This document shows positions 14,701 to 25,000 of a DNA stretch of 64,000 bases, in pieces. A model generated the notes under the pieces. That model saw only the letters and a list, made by a program, of their open reading frames with translations, was not told where the DNA came from and made no database searches. Made by a program: the position numbers and the translations under genes. The first letter of the stretch is position 1. Each line of letters opens with the position of its first letter. The stretch is from Nereocystis luetkeana (lineage: Eukaryota > Sar > Phaeophyceae > Laminariales > Laminariaceae), in NCBI GenBank assembly GCA_031213475.1, contig JARUPZ010000002.1, positions 6,395,049 through 6,459,048 of the forward strand, read 5' to 3'.

Positions 14701-15845
14701 AGGCAAGAAGTGTCAGGGGTGGCCATAATAATGTGCACGGCAGTATCTACGCATCGCGAGCCTCGTCGGATTTGTTTTATAACGCTGGAAGGGGTCCACG
14801 CACCCCGCGCCAAAAAATAGCTACGTGACGAGCCTCGAGCTGATCAGTTTCGCCACCTTTCTAACGCAGCCCTAACCCTGACCCTGACCCTGACCCTGCA
14901 TCAAACAGCTGTACGTTTAAGAAAGGGCCAGAGATCAAAACGAAAATACTCTCCCTGGTCACGCTGACAGCAATAGTTCAGATCGACACGAGGTTTGGGT
15001 TGGGTCTGGGTGCAGGGGCTTTGCGCGCGTCGCCATTATTCACTGTAGTCCTTGTAAAATTTGCCACGGCAGCGTGTAGCTGCGCGGCATGTCGAGCGAC
15101 CGCGTGGTTTGGCTAACGGCAGTCCTTTCTGTCGCGTGGCGGCAGTAGATTCTCCGGATGGGAGAGAACGCCTCACCCCAGCCGCAACCCTGCCCCTAGT
15201 CCTATTTTTACTCCCTAGCCCTGTTTCCAGCCCTAGCCCTAGCCCTAGCCCTGTTCTCAGAAGCATGCTACGATGGTGGGGGTTCGCCGGCAATTTTCGG
15301 AGGCTCCTCACTGGTGAAGCTCTGCGAAAATCTCCCCCCCCAATCCTATACCTGGTACCTAACTCTAAGCTCAATCCTACGCCCAACTCTGAGCCGAAGT
15401 CGAAGTTCAACCCTGTGTCTAAGCCTAAGCCTAAGCCTAAGCTTAACCCTATGCCTAAGTCTAAGCCTCACGCTAACCGTAGCCCTAAGCTCGAGCCTAA
15501 GCCTGAGCCTATCCCTATTCCTATCCCTTAGTGATCGCCCATTCTGCATGCGGTGCGACCTCAGATTCTGAGGATAGGAGAGAACGCTTTGGTGGAGGTG
15601 GCAGAAGCTTGGGGTGGCATGGCCAGTCTGGTCGACTTGGATGCACAGGTGAGGGTAAAACTCACAACAAGGCGGGAAGGGTGCAGGAGGGTCACGGTTA
15701 GGGTGCAGGGGTGCGGCGGGCTCGATATCCGTCGCGCCTACCTCCGTCCTCTCCGTGCGATTCATACCAAGGCCGGAGCGCTCGCGTAAGCTCGGATGTT
15801 TGTAATCTAACTACCACTACTACTTCTACTACTACTACTACTACG

Positions 15846-15883
<38 letters not shown>

Positions 15884-15887
15884 GACG

Positions 15888-15930
<43 letters not shown>

Positions 15931-15966
15931 ATACTACTACTACTGCTGCTACTACTACTGCTACTG

Positions 15967-16011
<45 letters not shown>

Positions 16012-19000
16012 GCATCTGCTTGCTATCGTCGTGTCGCGACAAGCCACCGCGCCCTCAAACGCATCGCACGGTATGACAGACTGTGTGATAGACGATGTTT
16101 TTAGGCGGTATGACAGGTGGTATGACAGGCGGTATGACAAACGGTATGGCAAACGGTATGACAGTCGGTATGACAGACGATATGACAGACGGTGTTACGG
16201 GCGATATGGCAGACGGTATGACAGACGGTGTGATAGACGGTATTATATGTGGTATGACAGACGGTATGACAGACGGTATGACAGACGGTATGACAGACGG
16301 TATGACAGACGGTATGGCAGACGGTATGACAGGCAGTATGACAGACGATACGACAGACGGTATGACAGACGATATGACAGACGGTTTGACAGACGGTGTG
16401 ACGGACGGTATGACAGGCGCTATGACAGGCGGTATGACAGACGGTATGACAGACGGTATGACCGACGGTATGACAGACGGTATGACAGACGGTATGACAG
16501 GCGATATGACAGACGGTATGGCAGACGGTATGACAAACAGGGGCAACACCTACCGCGCGTGTTCTGAACTCTATAAACATCCCCTCACTATCGTAAGCTT
16601 ATACCGGTGCACCCAATCACTATCAATCCCATGGCCTAAGTACATGCCCAACGAAAAGAACGAAAAGCATTGCAAATAAAATACACCAGGGCCCAAAAAT
16701 GGAGTAGCACAGTTAGTATTTCAGTATTAAGTATTATACTTCCTCGTCAGCTGAGGAGCCCGATCTGATATCAGTGATATCAGTGGTATCAGCGACTGAT
16801 GATAAATTGTAGCGGCACCTGGTAAATGTTTGTTAACTAAAAAGTGTAAAACCTCCGCCCCCCTCCCATCACCGTACGTACGACGGCCCCTCACCCTCGC
16901 CGTCAGTATAGCATTTGCAGGCAGCGTGTGCAGCAGCATGTGCAATGCATACCCCCTTCGCTTCCGCTTCGCTGCCCCTTCCTACTCTTTCCTATCCCTT
17001 CTTACCCCTCCCTACCCCTCCCTACCTCTTATTTTCCGTTATTGCCGATTATTACCAGTTTTCTTTCCCTTCTTACCCCTTCCTATTACCGCTTCCCACC
17101 CTTTATTTCTCGCCCCTTCCTGCCCATTCCTATTCCTTCATACTGGTTCTTCCCCCTCCCTCCCTCCTGCTAGCCCCTATTTCTCTACTTACCCCTTCTT
17201 ACCCCTTCCTACCCCTTCCTATCCCTTCACACTGGTTATTACCCCTCCATACCTCTTCCTACCCCTCCATACCTCTTCCTACCCCCTATTTCCCTATTTA
17301 CCCCTTCTTACCCCTTCCTACCCCTTCCTATCCCTTCATACTAGTTATTACCCCTCCATACCTCTTCCTATCCCCCGTTTCCCTAGTTACCCCTTCCTAC
17401 CCCTTCCTACCCCTTCCCATCTCTTCTCACCCCTTCTTTACCCTTTCCTACTCCTTCCTACCCCTTCCTACCCCTTCCCATCTCTTCTCACTCCTTATTT
17501 ACCCTTTCCTACTCCTTCCTACCCCTTCCTACCCCGTTCGTTTTCTTTGAGGCGAATCGCATCGGAAAGATCTCTCCCACCATCGGCGATTTGTCGCAAT
17601 TGCAGAAGGTCAACTTCCGCCGGAATCTGATCGACGACCTACCCCCACAAATCGGGCTGCTCGCAAAGTACGTGTGAGCGTGCGTGTGTGTGCGTGCGTG
17701 GGAATACTGTGGGTGAAGAGAGGAGCACCCATGATGTCAAATTTCGCGGACATAAACAAATGGACCTGCTGTTGGGGGGACGCTCCGGGCAGATTCTCTC
17801 TCTTGCTTGGATTTGCTTGGTCTTGCTTGGTTGTGGTCTGCAATGGAGTACACGCCGAGGTGTTACGGTCTTAGTCCGTTGGGCTAAAGGCAAAAGGTCA
17901 ACCAATCTCCTACCCAATCTGAGCCTCACAACACTCTCACAACAGAGGTGGGCGGGTCGGTGCCTCGGGTGTCTCTCCGCGGAACGGAGTGACAGACCTT
18001 GGGGCGTGACCTTGAAGTTGTACGTAAAAACGTCGGTACTACCAGGGGAAGGGGGAGCTGGAGCTACACTTAGAGTACTGGAAAAGCGTACGTTTGCGTA
18101 TAGCGGGTGGATCTCTTGTGAGCGTATTTGGGTCGCACGCAAAATAGAAGGTCGCGTCGGGGTAGAATCAACCACACCAGTCATCAGTACCACGGAGATT
18201 GCCAATGAAAACAGGGTTTGCTACCCATGGCGGAAAAAAGAGAAAACTGCTCCTCCACCACCACCACCACCACCTCCGTCTCTCCTAACAATGGCGGTCA
18301 AGATTAGAAACAAATCAGTGGGATGGTGGTCTCGCACAAAGTTGAAATAGACACATACCAGGTGTATCTTTCTGTTCTACTTCGTTTTTGGCTCGGTTTT
18401 AGTATGCCCGATCTCGTCTGTCTACAGTAGGCCTCCGAATCTGTCGTCGTAGGGTGCCCTTCTTTGCTGTGTATGTGTGTGTTTTTTGTGTACCCTCGGC
18501 CAGCCATGTGTTGTTTGTCTCGAGTGCATGGGCCCATTACAGGTTTGTCGTGTGTGTTTGGACCGAACGCGAGTTACGCCATGTCGACTTGCGGTCCAAT
18601 CGACTTTGTCGTGCGAACCAATCGGCCTATAATAGTAACAATCGTGTGGACCAAATGAACTAATCTTATGGTCCCGTCGGCTTTATTGTGTGAACCAATC
18701 GGCATTGTCGGGCGGACCAACCAATAACAGGGCGTATACTTGCGGTCCAATCGAGTCAACCGTGTATAGACCAATCAGGTTTCACGACGTAAACTTGCGG
18801 TCCAATCACCTTATTAACCGCGTGGACCAAAAACATCTTACACAATGTGGGGTTGCTGGCGGTCCAATCGGTTCAATAGTATTAACCAATCGACTTTTAT
18901 TCAAGTGGACCCAATCCAACCGATCACAACAGGCTACACGATGTGGACTTGCGGTGGAATCGGATCTCCGCCATCCCGGACGAGATCGGCGCCTTGGTGG

Positions 19001-22000
19001 GACTCAACCGACTGAACCTGGCGCACAACCGTCTGGAGCGGCGCCTGACAGACCACTTCGGCCTGCTCACCCGCCTGACCAACCTGGATGTTTCGAACAA
19101 CGACATCGGGCACCTGCCTCCATCTCTGGGAGCTCTTGAGGCGAGAATCTATCCTCATTTCACATATCGCGCTTGACGGTCTGCTTAAGGCCTTTTTTTG
19201 GGCAGGTACGTCCCTGATTTTCATGATCCACTGCTACTGAGATGTTCTACGATAGAGGTTCCACCCATATTTTTCCGAGGCTCCTCACTTGAGGAGCTCC
19301 ATACCTCACCCGACAACTGATTTGGGCAAAAATCAAATTGCATCCCGATGAATAATCCCATGCCCCCAAGTGTACAAAAAACGTCATCTTTCGAAACATG
19401 ATCGGCATTCCGACGATTTTGGGTTGAGGCCCCCCGTCATGCAGAATAAATAATAGCGGAAATGTGCTACCTCTATCGTAGAACACGTCTACTGTAGCTT
19501 ATGTTGCCGTCTGCAAGTCGTATATTCTGCGCAATATATATGGCACGTGCTCCCTGGGTTGGATTTGTACTACTATTCACCTTGCACAATTTCTCTCACA
19601 AACGGTCACAGAGGGACTAGATCATCTAGATCATGATCTGTCTGAGATGTCAAACTTTTCTAACTGGCAGGACAATCGACATCGCAAACGGTTACAAACG
19701 GGTAATGAAGCATTTCTTTTTCGCGAAACTGTTCTCCTGGCTGACGGGGTTTGGATTTTTTTCAAAACATATTTTGCGTCGTATACCTCCCCCCCCTCTC
19801 CCCCCTCCCTCCCTCCCTCCCTCACCTGAAATAAGGTGTGCTTCAAGATCAAGCCATGGGAATGTTGGTCGGGGAGTTTCTTTGTAATTTTCCTTTAAAG
19901 CCTGTTTTGGAGTGATACATTGCTGTAGAGGTGCAGAGAGCAGAAAAAGTAGGCCCACTCCTACCGTGACATGCCTCCATACACCGTGAGGAGGCGGGGA
20001 TACTTAGGGGGTGGGCGGGGGTGGGGGGTACTCATTTTTTTCTTGCCTCGGTCATTTGACCACTGACCACGCGCCCCTTTCGAGACGGAGCGCCGTAACT
20101 ACTCCTTATAGAGACGCCTCCAACATTTGGGCGCTTATTACGTTGTTTCCACATGTTTCACGTTTTTGTTTTAGCTAATTTTATCCCCTTCGGCACCGCG
20201 GAGGGGGGGGGGGGGTGTACTCGATAGGAGAGATGTACTCGATCTCATGCATGGCCGTAGTCGTATGACCATAGACCCTCGCATCCCTACAACGCCGGGG
20301 AGGGGGGGAGGCTACTGTAGCTGCAGGCGATCATTGTGCGAGCCATGTTCTTGCGCGCTATACGAAGTATGTACGTATGGATGTCCTCCAGTTGAAGCCG
20401 TCATCTGCTTCGATTTTGTTTTACACCGCACACGCATTTAGAGCCTCAGTAGCGCTTGCCTTCTGCCCCACCCCCAAAGCTCTTGTTGATGTTGCTAGTG
20501 CTACGGCGCACACAAAGAAAAAGGAACCTACCAGGCACAACTGAACCGTGCGGCCATTCTTGAAAGGGCTCTTCTGCGCACAACATTGTCCTACTTGAAC
20601 ACACAATCGCAAATGATAGCTGGTATCCCGTACCTCGTACGATGCAACGAGTACTGCTTTGACACCGCGAACATTCGCACGTTTTTTGCTCCCACCAGGA
20701 CCTGGAAGTGCTAAATATCTCCAAGAACGTCCTCAGCTCTCTCCCGCAGAACTTCGCCTTCCTCACGAGCCTGACGGACCTTGACCTGAGCTGCAACCGT
20801 TTCAAGGACATACCCGTCATTCTCTTCGGAATGGCGGCTCTGAGGCGCCTAGACTTGACGTCTAATGTCATCTGCCACCTGCCCAAGGAGGTTGGGGCGC
20901 TGACGACGCTGAGCAAGCTGCACCTGAAGCGCAACCTCCTCAAGTGAGAAAACAACAACCTCTGTTACGGGGGACCATAGTAAATAGGACCTACGGTACA
21001 CGCAAAAAGCCTATATATGTACCTATTTTTACCAACAAATATTTGGTCCTATTTACTATAGTCCTTCGTAGTAGAACAACTTGGTTGCTTGGCGGATTCA
21101 GAGATAAATACATACCTGGTACGAAGTACTCGTGAATGTCTTGTGCTATTGCGTTTTGATTCCTTTTTGAACGAATTTGTCGATTTTGTCTCGAGCGTTG
21201 GTGTTGACGTCGGCTCTGGGCCACTGCTTCACTCCACGACAGTGACCCCAGTGCCTCCTGCCTCCCTCTGCCGCCCCCCCCCCCCCTTCCCTCCCCCCCC
21301 CCCTCACTACTAACTCCGCCCACCGATTCGCCCCCACTCCTCCCCCCCCTCCCATCTCATCCTTCCCAACCCCCACTCCCTCCCCACTCCCCCTACCCCC
21401 TATCCCCCCTATCCCCCCTCCCCGCCAGTTACATATTGTATATATAGGTTGGGTTGGCGTCGATTGGCATTGACGCTGTAAAACACGGCAGTCATTGCGT
21501 AAGCTATTGATAGACAACCCGGGTATCGTCCTTCTTTAGCGAGCACCATGGCTGGCGGTCGGACTGCATCATTCGCGCGGGGTGGATACCCTCAACTTCG
21601 CCCGCACTAGGGGGGGAATTGTCGCACTACGTGGTGTGCACCGGTATTTACAGTAGTAGTGGAGCACCCACGAGACGGTTTCGCAGGTATACCCATTGCT
21701 GGCTCTGGATTTGCCCACACCAGAAAACAGAAGCAATGTGTTCGACGCTGTCATCCATGCACAAGAAAGTCCTCCCTCACTAGAAGCGTTTTTTAGTAGG
21801 ATGTAGCCCACCCTTCATGCGACTTCGCCGAAACACCTCACGGTGCTTCGCGTTTGGCGCTAACAATCACCGTCTGCCTGTTCGGTGAAAACCCGCTGGT
21901 GTTCCGCCTCGGCATTGCGTACGTAGGGATGGGATGCGAGGGTCTATAGCCATACGACTACGGCCACGCATGACAATGACAATGAGTACACCCGTCCCCT

Positions 22001-25000
22001 AGGAAATACTTTGTTTCACGGGCATCCAGAACTTTTACGAGTACACGCAACTTTCGGGCCCGAGTCGGAATGAGCCGGTCGGTGTTTCGCCTTATCTCAC
22101 CGCCAAACAACGCCCGCACTATTAACAGTATTTTATAGCAACATTTCTTATGGTATACCGGTAGCGTAGAGTGCCAAGCTACAGAACATACCTTGGCACT
22201 TCCGCGTGTCATGTATATACGAAGTATATACCTGGTATCTATTTATACATCATGCCGACACTTAAAATTACATAGTTGACGTCGAAAGGTTCGTGGTGGG
22301 CTGCTTTTGCTGCTTGCTGAGCTGTGCCTCGCTATGCCTCGCTATGCCTCGCTATGCCTTGCTATGCCATGCTGTGCCTCGCTTTGCCTTACTGCGTGAC
22401 TGTGTGTGACAGATCCCTCCCTCTAGAAATGGTTGAGCTGGAGAAGCACGTCTCGGACCTGAGCGTGGAGCAGAACCCTTTGCCCGTGCTGCCGGACAAG
22501 TGGCACGTGCGCTTCGGCCCGAAGGAAGAGACCAGGAGGCCTGCGGGATACACCAGCGGCGAGGTGCGGTGCGGTCGGCCACTGTTATGGACCACCCCCT
22601 TTTTCCACCTGCCGTGGAAAAATAGACGGAGTGCTTGTTGTGTAGGGGGGGGTTATGTTGCCATTGTTTGCTCGGCAACTCGAGCGAGTGGCTCTGTACC
22701 ACACGCCAAAAATATTGGAGATTGGTTTTGTTTTGTTGGTGCAGTAAACGCACAAGACAAACAATCCGGTGGCGGTAGATACACAAAACAAAAAAAACAT
22801 GAACGCTTCAAGACCTAAATTAAGACTGCAACGAATCAGGGTGGTTAGTCACTAGGCCGTATGGCTCTAAGCGATTGAAAAACAACGGCCAACCTAAGAA
22901 GTGCCCCCCCAATTGCAGCCTTGGTCAGCTCAATATTTTTTCCGGTGCGGTGTATGGTGAAAATTTAACCGCTGCAAACAAACAAGACCCCACACCAATT
23001 CCAAGCTGTTTGGCCACCAAAAACATGGATGCGCATCTCAAGGGGTTAAGTAGTGATCGGTTGGGGTGATCGTGGGCCCGACTTCGCTTCTTCTGCGTTT
23101 CGTAAGCTGAAAAGGTGAAATGTTGTATTTTTATCTGGGCGGTTGCTTCTTGTTTGGATTTTTTAGGGATGCGCGTGCTTTTGTTTCGTGTACGACACGT
23201 TATTGTATAGCGGGGGACACGGCGGCACCGCTATAATACCAGGTATGTATATATATATATATAATATATGTACCTGTACCACTCCCGTAAGAGGACGAGG
23301 GTGTACGTTTCCTCTCTCTCAGCGACAATGACATGTCGCCTCGAAACAAAAATCATGCGGCGCGCCTATGACTGTTCGTGATACTGTAGTAGCTACTCAT
23401 GATAGCAGTATGTGCGTCCCTCCCCTACAAGACCCGGTCTGACTGTCTCAATGACCCCCCCCTCCCCTCCTGAACTATCATTGCGATGGATGCTCTGTAG
23501 TGAACCACCCCCATCGGCATATATATGCCACCCCCCCCCCCCACCCCCCCCCCCTATTTTTTATAGGTTGGGTTGGTGTCGATTGGCAACGACACTGTAA
23601 AACATACCGCTCACTACGTGAGCTAGACAACCAGGGTACCGTTTTTTTTTGTTTTGTTTTTTTGGCGGTCGCCCACCGCTGGTTGTCGAGTTAGATCATT
23701 TGTGCGAGGTAAAGAACCTTTACTCCGCACAAGGGAATTGATCGTGTCACGTAGTGTTCAAGGTATGGCACCCAAGAGGCAGTTACGTAGTACTCCCATT
23801 GCTGTCTCTGGAAATGCCTACACCGGAAATTAAATCGACTCATTGAAGCTGTTGTCCATATGCAAGTCCGCCTCAATATAAAAGCGGTTCTTAGTAGGAT
23901 GCAGCTCACCCTTCATGCGACTCGCCAGACACCTCACGGCGCTTCGCGCTTGGTGCAAGCAATGTCTGCCTGGTCGGTGAAAACCCGACATGCTCCGTCC
24001 CGGCATTGTAGGGATGCGAGGGTCTATGGTCATACGACTACGGCCATGCATGAGATCGAGTACATCTCTCCTATCGAGTACACCCCCCCCCCCCCCGACC
24101 CCCCCCCTGCTACCCGTTTTTTTTCTACAAAAACCAGATCGAGGTATCTGTTATTAATATCTGTCATAGAACAAACACACACACCATGCCATCACGAAAA
24201 CTCTAAGGAGAGTATTAATAGTAGTAATTCCCTTTTCAAATCCGGTCTCAGCAACAACCCCCCTACCCTACTCTACCCCTACACGCTACCCTAAGGTCTT
24301 CGAGTGGGTGCGTGCTCAGCGCCTGTTCCACGCCGAAGCCACCGACGAGTGGGAGCAGAAAGCAGGCTTGTATATGACCGGTCGCGCTTCGGCGAAGGAG
24401 TTCGTAGAGGGCGTGCGAGGCCGTGTGGGCGAGGAGGTGTGGCGGCCGTATCTGGAGTCGCACGTCCTCCGCTTGTTCTTCAGGGCCAAGGTCAACGGTC
24501 TGCCGGACGCGTATCAGAAGGTGTGTACGTACCATCTTACTTTGGTACTGCTTCGAAGTATCAAAATGATTATTAGGGCGATAGGCCGATATCGTCTTGA
24601 TAGTCGACACCTTGCCAGTCTGGTCGTAAAGATAAGGCACCGTTGGATGACAATAAAATGACAAAAGGTACCTCATTGCTAAAAACAAGCTGACAGTACA
24701 GTAGTTACTGTAGTAAATAGTTCATGGCCAGAGTTATAACCTTGCGCTGGCAAAGTAAGTGCCCGTGTCTTTCGAAAGGAATGTGACCGTCGACACTCAA
24801 CTACTGAAAATAGCTCACGGCCAGAGACGGTAGGCTGACACCTACAAACAAACAAAGGAAACTACTGTTGTAGTAGTAGACTGCAGTACGCACTACCGTA
24901 TACTACAGTAACTATACTCGTACAGATAGTAGTGTTACTAAACTGTCCTATTGTGTGTTTGTGTCGTGCATGAGTTTTGGGACATGAAACATACCAGGTA

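Noticed and set aside
16031-16679. Long open frames with Arg-Tyr-Asp, Met-Thr-Asp-Gly, Val-Ile-Pro-Ser and Thr-Val-Cys-His repeats
   Set aside because: All are frames of one 12-bp minisatellite within an LRR-gene intron; no splice signals join them to exons.
16830-17630. 266-codon Pro/Ser/Tyr-rich frame
   Set aside because: Product of the C/T-rich 10-bp repeat; it only overlaps the true exon at 17552 in a different frame.
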